DNA of 64,000 nucleotides from Variovorax ginsengisoli. GTDB taxonomy: Bacteria; Pseudomonadota; Gammaproteobacteria; Burkholderiales; Burkholderiaceae_C. The notes beneath the pieces were generated by a model that was not told the origin of the DNA, ran no database searches, and was given only the letters and a program-made list of their open reading frames with translations. The position numbers were made by a program, and so were the translations under genes. The stretch lies in the NCBI RefSeq assembly GCF_006438845.1, contig NZ_RCZJ01000002.1:571145-635144 (forward strand), written 5' to 3'. This document shows, one piece after another, positions 35,613 through 45,348 of the stretch (its first letter is position 1; each line of letters begins with the position of its first letter).

Positions 35613-36696
35613 ACTTCACCACCCGCTTGATGAGGCGGCAGATCATGTCGACTTCCTCGATGGACAAGCTGTTGTACATAGGGAGACACAGGATGCGCTG
35701 CGCGATGGATTCCGCCACAGGCATGTCTTGGCCGCTGATGTACGGAAGCTTGGAAAGCGCAGGATAAAAATAGCGACGTGGCGCGACGTTGTGGAGGTTG
35801 AGGGTCTCGGTAATCTTTAACAGAACTTGCTCAGACATGAACACCACCGGGAAATAGGCGCAGTTGTATTCGGTTCGGGCCGGCACTTCCTGGAACTGGA
35901 AATCGCCATCGCTGTCGGCGAGATTCTCCTTGTAGCGCGCATAAAGCTTTTGGCGCTGCGCGACGATGCCGTGAACATGCGGCAGGTTGCACAGACCCAT
36001 CGCGGCATGAAATTCTGAGTTTTTCCCGTTGATGCCGGGAACGTCAAACTCCGTAGCGTTCACATGCCCGAAATTACGCAGCTGCGCCATGCGCCTGAGA
36101 AGTTCGGGCCGAGGAGTGGAAACCGAACCACCCTCAACCGTGTGGAAGAGCTTCGTGGCATGAAAGCTGCACGTCGCTATATCTCCGTAGCTCAGCACGG
36201 AGCGCCCGTTATAGGTACTTCCGAAAGCATGCGCCGCATCGTAAATGACCGGGAGATCATGCTTTTTTGCAATCTCTTCGATTGCGTCGACATCGCACGG
36301 CACACCGAAAACGTGGGTAGCGAGGATCGCCTTGGTGTCCCTCGTGATGGCCGCCTCAATCTTCTCCGGATCGATATTGAAAGAGCCCGGGCAGACATCG
36401 ACCATGACCGGTTTGCACTTTTCCCAGACGATGCTGGACGTGGTCGCGACGTAGCTGAATGGCGTCGTAATAATGTCCCCATCCAGGCCAAGGGCGACGA
36501 TTGCGATCTGTAAGGCAACGGTTCCGTTTGTTACGAAGAGCAAGTGCTCAAGCCCCAACTGCTGCTTAAGGCTCAGTTCGAGCTCATTGACCAATGGCCC
36601 ATTGTTGGTCAGCCACTCGCGCTGCCATATCCCCTTCAACTGCAAAGCGTATTCTGCGAAATCTGGAAGAAAGGGTTTGGTGACTGGAATGTTCAT
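35605..36696 (-). CDS. vioA: DegT/DnrJ/EryC1/StrS aminotransferase, VioA-like
   Basis: A 363-residue PLP-dependent sugar aminotransferase. Asp153 and His156 (YDAAHAF) and the Schiff-base lysine Lys182 (in FHATKLFHTVEGG) are present. The N-terminus (NIPVTKPFLPDFAEY, WLTNNGPLVNELE) and FVTNGTVALQIAI strongly recall VioA, which makes dTDP-4-amino-4,6-dideoxy-D-glucose (viosamine, Qui4N) from dTDP-4-keto-6-deoxyglucose. That substrate is made by the rfbA and rfbB products of the same operon. No ketoisomerase of the FdtA type is present, which favours a 4-amino over a 3-amino product. It starts 4 bases after rfbC. Confidence 0.78.
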   Translation of the reverse strand: MNIPVTKPFLPDFAEYALQLKGIWQREWLTNNGPLVNELELSLKQQLGLEHLLFVTNGTVALQIAIVALGLDGDIITTPFSYVATTSSIVWEKCKPVMVDVCPGSFNIDPEKIEAAITRDTKAILATHVFGVPCDVDAIEEIAKKHDLPVIYDAAHAFGSTYNGRSVLSYGDIATCSFHATKLFHTVEGGSVSTPRPELLRRMAQLRNFGHVNATEFDVPGINGKNSEFHAAMGLCNLPHVHGIVAQRQKLYARYKENLADSDGDFQFQEVPARTEYNCAYFPVVFMSEQVLLKITETLNLHNVAPRRYFYPALSKLPYISGQDMPVAESIAQRILCLPMYNSLSIEEVDMICRLIKRVVKYG

Positions 36697-36700
36697 AGCA

Positions 36701-37249
36701 TCAAGGAAAAACTTCCGCGTTGGTCAGTGGCAGCGCTGCTTTGTCCTTAGCGGACAAGGTCGGCGCCGACCCAAGTCCGGGCCACTCTATCGCGAGGCTC
36801 GGGTCGTTCCAGACGATGGAGCGCTCGTGTTCGGGCGCGTAATAGTCGGTCGTCTTGTACAGGACTTCAGTCGGGTCCGCTCCAACGACGAAGCCATGCG
36901 CAAATCCCTCAGGAACCCAGAGTTGCTTATGGTTGAACTCGGTCAACTCGACACCTACCCAGGAACCGAACGTGGAAGACGAGCGCCGGATATCCACTGC
37001 GACGTCGAACACACTGCCGCGCACGACGCGGATGAGCTTGCCCTGTGGCTGATGTATCTGGTAATGCAATCCCCGCAGTACGCCCTTAGCCGAGCGGGAG
37101 TGGTTGTCTTGAACAAATTGCACCCGCCGACCCACCGCCTCTTCAAAAACTTTTTGGCTAAAGCTCTCGAAAAAAAATCCTCGCGCATCGCCAAACACTG
37201 TCGGCTCAATCACTAGCACATCCGAAATTGCAGTCGGGGTGATTTTCAT
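36701..37249 (-). CDS. rfbC: dTDP-4-dehydrorhamnose 3,5-epimerase
   Basis: A 182-residue cupin-type epimerase, third step of dTDP-L-rhamnose synthesis. The catalytic His62 lies in [10 protein letters not shown] and the catalytic tyrosine region is [28 protein letters not shown] and [15 protein letters not shown] are family motifs. The start overlaps the rfbA stop by 4 bases. The first half is A+T-richer than rfbA, near the edge of the atypical segment. Confidence 0.95.
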   Translation of the reverse strand: MKITPTAISDVLVIEPTVFGDARGFFFESFSQKVFEEAVGRRVQFVQDNHSRSAKGVLRGLHYQIHQPQGKLIRVVRGSVFDVAVDIRRSSSTFGSWVGVELTEFNHKQLWVPEGFAHGFVVGADPTEVLYKTTDYYAPEHERSIVWNDPSLAIEWPGLGSAPTLSAKDKAALPLTNAEVFP

Positions 37250-38133
37250 GAGCGAACCCTCTCCGCCAACAGGTGATTTAAGTACTTGCCGTAGCCGTTT
37301 TTCTGCAACGGCGCCGCCAGCTTGGCGAGTTGCTCGGTATTAATAAACCCCGCCCTCCACGCGATCTCTTCCGGGCAAGCGATCTTCAGCCCTTGCCGAT
37401 GCTCCAGCGTGGCGATGAACTGCCCCGCCTCCAGAAGGCTCTCGTGCGTGCCGGTGTCCAGCCACGCGTAGCCGCGCTGCATGATCTGCACGTTGAGTTC
37501 TCCCGCGTCCAGGTAGGCCTGGTTGACGGCCGTGATCTCCAGTTCGCCTCGCGCGCTCGGTTTGACGGCCTTGGCAATGTCGACGACCCGGTTGTCATAG
37601 AAGTAGAGGCCTGTCACGGCATAGCTGCTCTTCGGCGCGGTCGGCTTCTCTTCGATGCTGTCCGCCTTGCCCTTGGCATCGAAGGCGACCACGCCATAGC
37701 GCTCCGGATCCTGCACGTGATAGGCGAATACGGTCGCGCCGGAGGTCTGCGCGTCGGCGCTTTCCAACAGATTCGAGAGGTCGTGGCCGTAGAAGATGTT
37801 GTCGCCCAGCACCAGCGCGCTGGGCGAGTTGCCGACGAACTGCTCGCCGATCAAGAAGGCCTGCGCCAGCCCGTCCGGGCTCGGCTGCACCGCGTACTGC
37901 AAGTTCATGCCCCACTGGCTGCCGTCGCCAAGAAGTTGCTGGAAGCGCGGTGTGTCCTGCGGCGTGCTGATGATCAAGATGTCACGGATGCCGCCCAGCA
38001 TCAGCGTGCTGAGCGGGTAATAGATCATCGGCTTGTCGTAGACCGGCAGCAGTTGCTTGCTGACGGCCAGCGTGGCCGGGTGGAGCCGGGTGCCGGAGCC
38101 CCCGGCGAGGATGATTCCCTTGCGTTGCGTCAT
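37246..38133 (-). CDS. rfbA: Glucose-1-phosphate thymidylyltransferase
   Basis: A 295-residue nucleotidyltransferase that makes dTDP-glucose. The N-terminal [11 protein letters not shown] nucleotide-binding loop, [28 protein letters not shown] (Mg site) and [16 protein letters not shown] are all present. Length and ending match RmlA. It begins 16 bases after rfbD. Confidence 0.96.
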   Translation of the reverse strand: MTQRKGIILAGGSGTRLHPATLAVSKQLLPVYDKPMIYYPLSTLMLGGIRDILIISTPQDTPRFQQLLGDGSQWGMNLQYAVQPSPDGLAQAFLIGEQFVGNSPSALVLGDNIFYGHDLSNLLESADAQTSGATVFAYHVQDPERYGVVAFDAKGKADSIEEKPTAPKSSYAVTGLYFYDNRVVDIAKAVKPSARGELEITAVNQAYLDAGELNVQIMQRGYAWLDTGTHESLLEAGQFIATLEHRQGLKIACPEEIAWRAGFINTEQLAKLAAPLQKNGYGKYLNHLLAERVRS

Positions 38134-38149
38134 TCTTTGTTCTTTCCGT

Positions 38150-39040
38150 TCAGAGCGTTTCGCGGAGCATGCGGGCCACGCCGGCTTGCCAATCAGGCAA
38201 TGTCAGGCCGAAGGTCGCTTGCAGCTTGCCGGTGTTCAGGCGGGAGTTGTTCGGCCGGGCGGCCGGCGTCGGGAACGCGCTGGTGGGCACCGCATCGACG
38301 GTGTCCGGCGACGCCTTCAGTTCGACGCCCGCCAGCAGCGCCTGCTCGAGCACGAAGCGCGCATAGCCGTGCCAGCTGGTCTCGCCGCCGGCCACCAGGT
38401 GATAGAGCCCGGCCTTGGCCGGGTCCGCCAGCGTGGCGCGAATGGCGTGCGCCGTGACGTCGGCCAGCAGTTCGGCGCCGGTGGGCGCGCCGAACTGGTC
38501 GTCGATCACGGTCAGGCGCTCACGCTCCTTGGCCAGCCGCAGCATGGTCTTGGCGAAGTTGCCGCCACGAGCTGCGTACACCCAGCTCGTGCGGAAGATC
38601 AGGTGGCGCGCGCAATGCTGCGCCACCAGTTGCTCACCTTCGAGCTTGGTGCGGCCATACACGCTCAGCGGGCCGGTGGCATCGCCCTCTTGGCGCGGCG
38701 TACTGCCGCTGCCGTCGAAGACATAGTCGGTCGAGTAATGCACCATGAGCGCGCCGATCTGTTGCGCGGCTTGGGCCACCACGCCGGGCGACGTGGCGTT
38801 GAGCTTGCGCGCGAAGTCGGGCTCGCTCTCGGCCTTGTCGACGGCGGTGTGCGCCGCAGCGTTCACGACCACGTCGGGCCGCAGCTTCAACACGGTTTCG
38901 GCCAATTGTTCGGGGTGGCTGAAGTCGGCGTGGTAGTCGGTGCTGTCGTGGTCGAGCGCGGTCACTTCGCCCAGCGGCGCCAGGCTGCGCTGCAGCTCCC
39001 AGCCGACCTGCCCGCCCTTGCCCAGAAGCAGCAACTTCAT
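38150..39040 (-). CDS. rfbD: dTDP-4-dehydrorhamnose reductase
   Basis: A 296-residue SDR that makes dTDP-L-rhamnose. The NAD(P) loop is [10 protein letters not shown] at the N-terminus, [16 protein letters not shown] follows, then [11 protein letters not shown] and the catalytic YGRTKLEGE. The chosen ATG 39038-39040 ([10 protein letters not shown]) overlaps the rfbB stop by 4 bases; an 18-codon extension is arginine-rich and not family-like. Confidence 0.95.
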   Translation of the reverse strand: MKLLLLGKGGQVGWELQRSLAPLGEVTALDHDSTDYHADFSHPEQLAETVLKLRPDVVVNAAAHTAVDKAESEPDFARKLNATSPGVVAQAAQQIGALMVHYSTDYVFDGSGSTPRQEGDATGPLSVYGRTKLEGEQLVAQHCARHLIFRTSWVYAARGGNFAKTMLRLAKERERLTVIDDQFGAPTGAELLADVTAHAIRATLADPAKAGLYHLVAGGETSWHGYARFVLEQALLAGVELKASPDTVDAVPTSAFPTPAARPNNSRLNTGKLQATFGLTLPDWQAGVARMLRETL

Positions 39041-40125
39041 GCGCCCGCCTTGCCAGCGGCCGCCAATTCGGCGTCGTACTGCTTCTCGACCCATTCACGG
39101 TAGGCGCCGCTTTGCACGTTGGCCACCCACTCGCCGTTGGCCAGGTACCACTCGACGGTCTTGCGGATGCCCGTATCGAAGGTCTCTGCGGGCTTCCAAC
39201 CCAGTTCGCGCTCGAGCTTGCGCGCGTCGATGGCGTAGCGCCGGTCGTGGCCGGGGCGGTCGGTGACGTAGCTGATCTGTTCGCGATAGCTCTTGCCGTC
39301 GGCACGGGGGCGCAGTTCGTCGAGCAGCGCACACACGGTGTTGACGATTTCGATGTTGGGCTTCTCGTTCCAGCCGCCGACGTTGTAGGTCTCGCCGAGG
39401 CGTCCGCCTTCAAGCACGCGGCGGATGGCACTGCAGTGGTCCTTCACGTAGAGCCAGTCGCGCACCTGCATGCCGTCGCCGTACACCGGCAGCGCCTTCC
39501 CGGCGAGCGCGTTGACGATCATCAGCGGGATAAGCTTCTCGGGGAAATGGAACGGCCCGTAGTTGTTCGAGCAGTTGGTGGTGACCACCGGCAGCCCGTA
39601 AGTGTGGTGCCAGGCGCGCACCAGATGGTCGCTGGCGGCCTTGCTGGCCGAGTAGGGGCTGTTGGGCTCGTACTTGTTCTCTTCGGTGAAGGCCGGGTCG
39701 GTGGCCGACAGCGATCCGTACACCTCGTCGGTCGACACATGCAGGAAGCGGAAGGCGGCCTTCTGGTCGGCCGGCAGCGCGCTCCAGTGGCCACGCACGG
39801 ATTCGAGCAGGCGGAAGGTGCCGAGCACGTTGGTCTCGACGAAGTCTTCCGGTCCGTGGATCGAACGGTCGACGTGCGACTCGGCGGCGAAGTTGACGAC
39901 GGCCCGGGGCTTGTGCTCGGCGAGCAGGCGGTCGACCAACTTGCTATCGCCAATGTCGCCCTGGACGAAGACGTGTCGGCCATCGCCCTCGAGCGAGGCG
40001 AGCGTCTCGGGGTTGCCTGCGTAGGTGAGCTTGTCGAGATTGACGACCGGCTCGTCGTTTTGCGCCAGCCAATCGAGGACGAAGTTGGCGCCGATGAAGC
40101 CGGCGCCCCCGGTAATTAGGATCAT
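39037..40125 (-). CDS. rfbB: dTDP-glucose 4,6-dehydratase
   Basis: A 362-residue extended SDR. NAD motif TGGAGFIG (residues 5-12), [25 protein letters not shown] (catalytic Thr-Asp-Glu), [11 protein letters not shown] (Tyr-x3-Lys) and [14 protein letters not shown] are all seen. Its product, dTDP-4-keto-6-deoxyglucose, feeds both rhamnose (rfbC, rfbD) and the VioA-like aminotransferase. It is the first gene of the leftward O-antigen operon. The chosen ATG at 40123-40125 starts MILITGG; a 20-codon upstream extension has no family similarity. Confidence 0.96.
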   Translation of the reverse strand: MILITGGAGFIGANFVLDWLAQNDEPVVNLDKLTYAGNPETLASLEGDGRHVFVQGDIGDSKLVDRLLAEHKPRAVVNFAAESHVDRSIHGPEDFVETNVLGTFRLLESVRGHWSALPADQKAAFRFLHVSTDEVYGSLSATDPAFTEENKYEPNSPYSASKAASDHLVRAWHHTYGLPVVTTNCSNNYGPFHFPEKLIPLMIVNALAGKALPVYGDGMQVRDWLYVKDHCSAIRRVLEGGRLGETYNVGGWNEKPNIEIVNTVCALLDELRPRADGKSYREQISYVTDRPGHDRRYAIDARKLERELGWKPAETFDTGIRKTVEWYLANGEWVANVQSGAYREWVEKQYDAELAAAGKAGA

Positions 40126-40446
40126 GTGGGAAGCTCTTGGGTCTGTATGAACGGGGCCGCATCGCCGGCTCATGTGATTATCCACGGCACATTGCAGCCG
40201 AATGACCGTCTGAAGTCAGGGTCTGCCCATCGATGAAAGTGGCGAAACCAGTTGTTCGTGCGCGACCTGGCAGTTCAGGCTACGGGATAACCCGGAAAAA
40301 TTCACGGAATACGGCGGTTTCCGTACACGATTGGAAACAATCTGGCGTTACAGTATGTTTGCTTTAGTCTTAATCGAACAAGTGGCGGATTCCTCGGTTC
40401 GGGCGAATTTCCTCCTCTTCCGACGGCCCTCCGATCCGAGAACACC
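40126..40446. other. 321-base divergent promoter region between rfbB and manC
   Basis: No gene is seen here. It separates the leftward rfb/O-antigen operon from manC-gmd. A good rightward promoter is described at 40331-40359. Leftward, a GATAAT hexamer (minus strand, 40182-40177) could be a -10 box, but no -35 match is found at 16-18 bases. No JUMPstart/ops element (GGCGGTAG) was found on either strand. Confidence 0.6.
40331..40359 (+). promoter_or_regulatory. Sigma-70-type promoter of manC-gmd
   Basis: TTGGAA (40331-40336) and TATGTT (40354-40359) are separated by 17 bases, the ideal spacing, in a locally A+T-rich stretch about 88 bases before the manC ATG. Matches to consensus are 4 of 6 at each box. 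Confidence 0.5.
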
Positions 40447-41877
40447 ATGATCCACTCCATCCATCCTGTCGTGCTGTGCGGCGGCAGCGGCACCCGTCTT
40501 TGGCCGCTGTCGCGCAAGGCGCTGCCGAAGCAGTTCGCCCCGTTGATCGACGGCAAGAGCCTGCTGCAACTCACGCTCGAGCGACTGCGCGAACTCAACC
40601 CGGCCATTTGTTGCGTCGCGTCCGAGGACCATCGATTCCTCGTTCAAGAGGCGCTCGACAACGCCAAGGTCACAGGGCGGCAAGTGCTGGAGCCCATGGC
40701 CCGAAACACGGCCGCCGCCATGGCCGTGGCCGCTTTGCTGGCCGACGCCGACGACCTGCTGCTTTTCGCACCGGCCGATCACCACATCCCCGATGCGGCC
40801 CTGTTTGCACAGACCGTGCGCAGCGGCGTGGCGGCTGCGCTCGCCGGCAACATCGTGACCTTCGGCGTGGTGCCGAGCTTTCCGAGCACCGCCTACGGCT
40901 ACATCGAATCCGGCGCACCGCTGGCCGACGATGTCGCGGGCTGCACGGTGATGCGCTTCGTCGAGAAGCCGACAGCCGACGTCGCACAAGGTCTTCTGCT
41001 CAAGGGCGGTTACCTCTGGAACGCCGGCATTTTCCTGGTGCAGGCGCGCACGCTGATCGAGGCGCTGCGCCAGCATGCGCCCGACATCCTTGCCGCCTGC
41101 CAGCAAGCGACCGCAGCGCCGTCGACCGACGGCAGCTTCGTGCGCCTGAACCGCGATGCTTTCGAAGCCTGCCGGAGCGAGAGCATCGACTACGCGGTGC
41201 TCGAAAAGCACAAGCAGATCGCCGTCATTCCCTTCGCAGGCGCCTGGAGCGACGTGGGCAGCTGGAACGCGGTGGCCAACCTCTATCCCGCCGACGACGC
41301 CGGCAACCGCCTCAACGGCATGGCCATGGCGCTGGACGCGCGCAACACCTTCGTGCACGCACCGTTGCGCCCGGTGGTCGCGCTGGGCACCGAAGACCTG
41401 ATCATCGTGGACACCCAAGATGCGGTGCTGGTGGCCAGCGCGTCCCATGCGGAGCAAGTGAAGGACGTGGTCGCGATGCTGAACCGCGAGGGCCGCCTCG
41501 AAGCCACCGACCACCGCCGCGTGGCCCGGCCTTGGGGGGCCTACGACAGCGTCGATGCCGCCGAGCGCTTCCAGGTGAAGCGCCTGACGGTCAAGCCCGG
41601 CGCCAAGTTGTCGCTGCAAATGCACCATCACCGTGCCGAGCACTGGGTCGTTGTCAAGGGCACGGCCAAGGTCACGCGTGATGACGAGACGATCCTGGTG
41701 CGCGAGAACGAGTCGGTCTACATCCCGCTGGGCACGGTGCACCGGCTGGAAAACCCCGGAAAAATCATGCTGGAAGTGATCGAAGTCCAGTCCGGCGGCT
41801 ACCTGGGCGAAGACGACATCGTCCGCTTCGACGACACCTACGGCCGCGTCACCCCCCTGACCGCACACAAGAAATGA
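40447..41877 (+). CDS. manC: Mannose-1-phosphate guanylyltransferase / mannose-6-phosphate isomerase
   Basis: A 476-residue bifunctional enzyme. The N-terminal pyrophosphorylase part has GGSGTRLWP (residues 12-20) and [17 protein letters not shown], and the [11 protein letters not shown] block. The C-terminal cupin part (from about residue 360) has the type II isomerase motif [15 protein letters not shown]. It makes GDP-mannose from fructose-6-phosphate with an external phosphomannomutase, which is absent here. The stop overlaps the gmd start by 4 bases. Confidence 0.95.
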   Translation: MIHSIHPVVLCGGSGTRLWPLSRKALPKQFAPLIDGKSLLQLTLERLRELNPAICCVASEDHRFLVQEALDNAKVTGRQVLEPMARNTAAAMAVAALLADADDLLLFAPADHHIPDAALFAQTVRSGVAAALAGNIVTFGVVPSFPSTAYGYIESGAPLADDVAGCTVMRFVEKPTADVAQGLLLKGGYLWNAGIFLVQARTLIEALRQHAPDILAACQQATAAPSTDGSFVRLNRDAFEACRSESIDYAVLEKHKQIAVIPFAGAWSDVGSWNAVANLYPADDAGNRLNGMAMALDARNTFVHAPLRPVVALGTEDLIIVDTQDAVLVASASHAEQVKDVVAMLNREGRLEATDHRRVARPWGAYDSVDAAERFQVKRLTVKPGAKLSLQMHHHRAEHWVVVKGTAKVTRDDETILVRENESVYIPLGTVHRLENPGKIMLEVIEVQSGGYLGEDDIVRFDDTYGRVTPLTAHKK

Positions 41878-43010
41878 CCTCCTCGATGACGCAAAAAAAA
41901 GCACTGATCACCGGCATCACCGGCCAGGACGGCTCCTACCTCGCCGAATTCCTCCTCGAGAAGGGCTACGAAGTCCACGGCATCAAGCGCCGTGCGTCCT
42001 CGTTCAACACTTCCCGCATCGACCATCTCTACCAAGATCCGCACGAGAAGAACCGCAAGCTGCATCTGCATTACGGTGACCTCACGGACACCAGCAACCT
42101 GACGCGCATCGTCCAGCAGGTGCAGCCCGACGAGATCTACAACCTGGGCGCACAGAGCCACGTGGCCGTGAGCTTCGAAGCGCCCGAGTACACGGCCGAT
42201 GTCGACGCGATCGGAACGCTGCGGCTGCTCGAAGCCGTTCGCTTGCTCGGCCTGCAGGAAAAGACACGCTTCTACCAAGCCAGCACCAGCGAGCTGTACG
42301 GCCTGGTGCAGGAGATTCCGCAACGCGAATCCACGCCCTTCTACCCGCGCAGCCCTTACGGTGTGGCCAAGCTCTACGCCTACTGGATCACCAAGAACTA
42401 CCGCGAGGCCTACGGCATGTATGCCTGCAACGGCGTGCTGTTCAACCACGAGAGCCCGCGCCGCGGCGAGACCTTCGTCACGCGCAAGATCACGCGCGGC
42501 CTGTGCAACATCGCGCAGGGCCTGGAGTCGTGCCTGTTCGTCGGCAACCTCGACGCACTGCGCGACTGGGGCCATGCCAAGGACTACGTGCGCATGCAGT
42601 GGATGATGCTGCAGCAGGATGCCGCCAAGGACTACGTGATCGCCACCGGCGTGCAGTACAGCGTGCGCGACTTCGTGCGCAAGTCGGCCGCCGAGTTGGG
42701 CATCACGCTCGACTTCGTCGGGACCGGCGTGGAAGAGAAGGCGGTGGTTCGCAGCATCGAAGGCGACGCGGCGCCCGGCGTGAAGCCCGGCGACGTGATC
42801 GTGTCGGTCGACCCGCGCTACTTCCGCCCGGCCGAGGTCGAAACGCTGCTCGGCGACCCGTCGCTGGCCAAGAAGGACCTGGGCTGGATTCCCGAGATCA
42901 CGCTCGACGAGATGATCAGCGAGATGGTCGCCAACGACCTGGAGGCTTCGCGCCAGCATTCGCTGCTCAAGACGCACGGCTACCGCGTCGCGGTCAGCAA
43001 GGAAGACTGA
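41874..43010 (+). CDS. gmd: GDP-mannose 4,6-dehydratase
   Basis: A 378-residue extended SDR that makes GDP-4-keto-6-deoxy-D-mannose. The cofactor loop [10 protein letters not shown] starts at residue 14, followed by [19 protein letters not shown] (the RR-SSFNT nucleotide loop), the catalytic [10 protein letters not shown], and [11 protein letters not shown] second in-frame ATG four codons on ([10 protein letters not shown]) is an equally possible start. No fcl (GDP-fucose synthase) or rmd (GDP-rhamnose reductase) is in this window, so the final GDP-sugar depends on a gene elsewhere or on an intrinsic reductase activity, as in some bifunctional Gmd enzymes. Confidence 0.95.
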   Translation: MTSSMTQKKALITGITGQDGSYLAEFLLEKGYEVHGIKRRASSFNTSRIDHLYQDPHEKNRKLHLHYGDLTDTSNLTRIVQQVQPDEIYNLGAQSHVAVSFEAPEYTADVDAIGTLRLLEAVRLLGLQEKTRFYQASTSELYGLVQEIPQRESTPFYPRSPYGVAKLYAYWITKNYREAYGMYACNGVLFNHESPRRGETFVTRKITRGLCNIAQGLESCLFVGNLDALRDWGHAKDYVRMQWMMLQQDAAKDYVIATGVQYSVRDFVRKSAAELGITLDFVGTGVEEKAVVRSIEGDAAPGVKPGDVIVSVDPRYFRPAEVETLLGDPSLAKKDLGWIPEITLDEMISEMVANDLEASRQHSLLKTHGYRVAVSKED

Positions 43011-43021
43011 GGCCGGCGGTA

Positions 43022-43059
43022 TATAAAAGGCGTCGTGGGCCGCATCGGTGACGATGCGG
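43022..43059 (+). promoter_or_regulatory. -10-like box and 5'-leader hairpin of the phasin gene
   Basis: TATAAA (43022-43027) is followed by a perfect 8-base stem: CCGCATCG (43040-43047), loop GTGA, CGATGCGG (43052-43059). No -35 match is seen 15-19 bases upstream. The hairpin has no T-run and so is either a weak gmd terminator or an mRNA leader structure of the phasin-like gene. Confidence 0.35.
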
Positions 43060-43097
43060 ACGCACCCGCCTACCGCCTCACGCCCTCAGGAGTTTTC

Positions 43098-43583
43098 ATG
43101 ACCCAGCCCAACCCGGAAAAGCCCTCGTCGTCGAAGTCCGACCCCATCAAGGACTCCGCCCAGCAGATCTGGCTGGCGGGCCTGGGCGCCTTCGCCAAGA
43201 TGCAGCAGGAAGGCAGCAAGGCCTTCGAGGCGCTGGTGAAGGACGGCGCCGGCATGCAGAAGAAGACCCAGCAAGCCGCCGAAGAAACGCTGGCGCAGGC
43301 GCAGGCACGCATGGCGGGGCTGGCCGGCGACCTCGGCACCAAGACCGCGGCCGGCTGGGGCAAGCTGGAGAATATCTTCGAAGAACGCGTGGCACGGGCG
43401 CTCGAGCACCTGGGCATGCCGTCCGCGGCCGAACTCGCAGCCCTGCGCGCGCGCGTGGATGCGCTCGAAGCGCAGTTGAAGACACCGCCACCCGCCGCGC
43501 CGCGCCGCACGGCACCACGCAAGACGACCGACGACCCGGCGCGAAGCACGTCGCGCCGCCGCACACCGCGCAGCGGCGGCTGA
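43098..43583 (+). CDS. Phasin-like polyhydroxyalkanoate granule-associated protein
   Basis: A 161-residue protein. Residues 14-125 form an amphipathic helical region typical of PhaI/PhaF phasins (SAQQIWLAGLGAFAKMQQEG, SKAFEALVKDGAGMQKKTQ, TAAGWGKLENIFEERVARAL) with a coiled coil near residues 113-132. The last 28 residues are basic and Pro/Arg-rich, like the DNA-binding tail of PhaF. It would coat storage granules and may tie them to the nucleoid. CAGGAG lies before the ATG. A strong terminator follows and a TetR-family gene lies 108 bases downstream. Confidence 0.82.
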   Translation: MTQPNPEKPSSSKSDPIKDSAQQIWLAGLGAFAKMQQEGSKAFEALVKDGAGMQKKTQQAAEETLAQAQARMAGLAGDLGTKTAAGWGKLENIFEERVARALEHLGMPSAAELAALRARVDALEAQLKTPPPAAPRRTAPRKTTDDPARSTSRRRTPRSGG

Positions 43584-43591
43584 TCGCCCGC

Positions 43592-43621
43592 GCAGGGGCG
43601 CGCAAACCCCTGCAAGCTTTT
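43592..43621 (+). terminator. Rho-independent terminator of the phasin gene
   Basis: Perfect 7-base stem GCAGGGG (43592-43598) and CCCCTGC (43607-43613), 8-base loop, then AAGCTTTT. It lies 8 bases past the stop codon. Confidence 0.75.
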
Positions 43622-43625
43622 CATC

Positions 43626-43646
43626 TGCGTCGCACCCGCTGACGCA
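43626..43646. promoter_or_regulatory. Inverted repeat before the TetR gene
   Basis: TGCGTC (43626-43631) and GACGCA (43641-43646) with a 9-base spacer lie 46 bases before the TetR start. TetR regulators commonly bind such sites near their own promoter. No promoter boxes are convincing. Confidence 0.3.
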
Positions 43647-43691
43647 CAGTTGCGCTAGAGTGCCCCAAGAGACAAAAAACGGGGCTGACAC

Positions 43692-44366
43692 ATGGCCAAG
43701 AAGGCGCCGCGCCGCACTGCCGAGCGCATCCTCGAAGCAGCGCTCGATCTGTTCAATCGTTTCGGCGAGCCGAACGTGTCGACCACGCTCGTCGCCGGCG
43801 AACTCAACATCAGCCCCGGCAACCTCTACTACCACTACCCTGCCAAGGACGAGCTGATCAACCGACTCTTCCGCCTGTACGAGGCCGAGCTCGACGAGCT
43901 GCTGCATGCCAGCGAAGGCGTGCAGGACGTGGAAGACGCCTGGTTCTTCATGCACAGCCTGTTCGAGCTGCTGTGGCGCTACCGCTTCCTCTACCGCGAC
44001 CTGAACGACCTGCTGAGCAAGAACCGGCATCTGGAAACACAGTTCCAGCTGGTGCTGCAAAACAAGGCCAAGGCCATCCGCCGGTTGCTCGCCGGGCTGG
44101 ACCGTGCCGGCCACCTCGAGATCGACGCGCGCGAGGTCGACATGCTGGCCCAGAGCATGGTGGTGGTGCTGACCTATTGGCTCAGCTATGAATACGTGCG
44201 CAACCCGCGCGAGGCGCTGGAACCTGAACACGCACAAAGCGCTCTGATGCGCGGCGCCCAGCACACGCTGCACCTTCTCGCACCCTATCTGGCAGCCGAA
44301 CAGCGGCGGCATTTGATGACATTGGGTCGGGCCTACGAAGGCGAAGATCTTGCAATCGCGGCTTAG
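43692..44366 (+). CDS. TetR-family regulator (PhaD-like)
   Basis: A 224-residue TetR regulator. The N-terminal helix-turn-helix is RRTAERILEAALDLFNRFGEPNVSTTLVAGELNISPGNLYYHYPAKDELINRLF (split here only in description), typical of the PhaD subgroup, and the ligand domain contains WRYRFLYRDLNDLLSKN. PhaD-type proteins respond to an acyl-CoA-like PHA intermediate and control phasin genes. Placement beside the phasin-like gene and an acyl-CoA-binding protein supports this. It begins 46 bases after an inverted repeat that may be its operator. Confidence 0.83.
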   Translation: MAKKAPRRTAERILEAALDLFNRFGEPNVSTTLVAGELNISPGNLYYHYPAKDELINRLFRLYEAELDELLHASEGVQDVEDAWFFMHSLFELLWRYRFLYRDLNDLLSKNRHLETQFQLVLQNKAKAIRRLLAGLDRAGHLEIDAREVDMLAQSMVVVLTYWLSYEYVRNPREALEPEHAQSALMRGAQHTLHLLAPYLAAEQRRHLMTLGRAYEGEDLAIAA

Positions 44367-44431
44367 AAGGACAGCGTCACGACGAGCCTGGCGAGTGAAA
44401 GACAGAACAAGAAACCAGACGAGACACACAC

Positions 44432-45283
44432 ATGCCCCCGCCGAATTTCCAACCGCTCTCGCTGCTGCCGCCAGGCTGCCATGGCCCGGCGGCCGAGGCG
44501 GAGACACCGGTGCCTTGGGTCCCGTTGCCCTACGCCGACGTGCCGCGTTTCGACACCACGTCGCTGCTCGCGCAATGGACTCGCCTGCACGCGGGCCATC
44601 CCCTGTCGCCACCGCCGCGGGGCCCGCTGGCCGACGGTTGGGCGCTCTATCACAGCGGCGAATTCGAGCGCGCCGCCACCGCCGGCCTGCGCCATGGCGG
44701 AAGCGCAGGCCTGGCGCTGGCCAACCAGGCGACCGCGGTCTATGCCAACTACCTGGAGCCCCGCGAGGCGGTGCGACTGGCCCTGCTCCTGCAGGTGGCT
44801 GAACGCGCGGCCGGTCAGGCGGCGGTCGAACCGGAAAACTGCCAGGCCCTCTTCTGGGAGGCGTATGCGCTGGGCCGCTACGCACAGGGCATCAGCGTGG
44901 CGCGGGCCTTGGCGCAGGGGCTGGGCAGCAAGGTCAAACAGGCGCTCGAGCGCGTGATCGCCCTCCAGCCGCAGCATGCCGACGCACACCTCGCACTTGG
45001 GGCCTTCCATGCCGAAGTCATCGACAAGGTCGGTGCGCTGGTCGGCCGCATGACCTACGGTGTACAAGCCGACGCCGCCATTGCGCTGTTCGAGCGGGGC
45101 GTGGCGCTCAACCCGGCCTCTGCCAGCGGCTGGATGGAATACGGCCGTGCCCTGCTGATGCTCGAAGGCGATGCGCGCCTGCCCGACGCCTTGCGCCTCT
45201 ACGAAAAGGCCGCGGCCGTGACGCCGGCCGACGCGCGCGAACGGCTGGACGTCGAACTGGCCCGCGCAGGCTTGAGCGACTGA
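44432..45283 (+). CDS. TPR-like protein of unknown function
   Basis: A 283-residue protein without an obvious signal peptide. From about residue 80 it is made of helical pairs like tetratricopeptide repeats (SAGLALANQATAVYANYLEP, ALERVIALQPQHADAHLALGAF, ALFERGVALNPASASGWMEYGRALLML, ALRLYEKAAAVTPADA). The N-terminal 60 residues are proline-rich. It follows the TetR gene by 65 bases and precedes the acyl-CoA-binding protein by 65 bases. It probably scaffolds protein contacts; no specific partner is known. Confidence 0.75.
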   Translation: MPPPNFQPLSLLPPGCHGPAAEAETPVPWVPLPYADVPRFDTTSLLAQWTRLHAGHPLSPPPRGPLADGWALYHSGEFERAATAGLRHGGSAGLALANQATAVYANYLEPREAVRLALLLQVAERAAGQAAVEPENCQALFWEAYALGRYAQGISVARALAQGLGSKVKQALERVIALQPQHADAHLALGAFHAEVIDKVGALVGRMTYGVQADAAIALFERGVALNPASASGWMEYGRALLMLEGDARLPDALRLYEKAAAVTPADARERLDVELARAGLSD

Positions 45284-45348
45284 GCCTGCAGCGCATCGTC
45301 CGGGGCGTCCTTTAAGATGCCCGACCCCATCGTGCGAGAGCCTCGTCC

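Noticed and set aside
40126..40446. JUMPstart/ops element upstream of the O-antigen operon
   Set aside because: Looked for GGCGGTAG-type sequence on both strands of the gap and did not find it.
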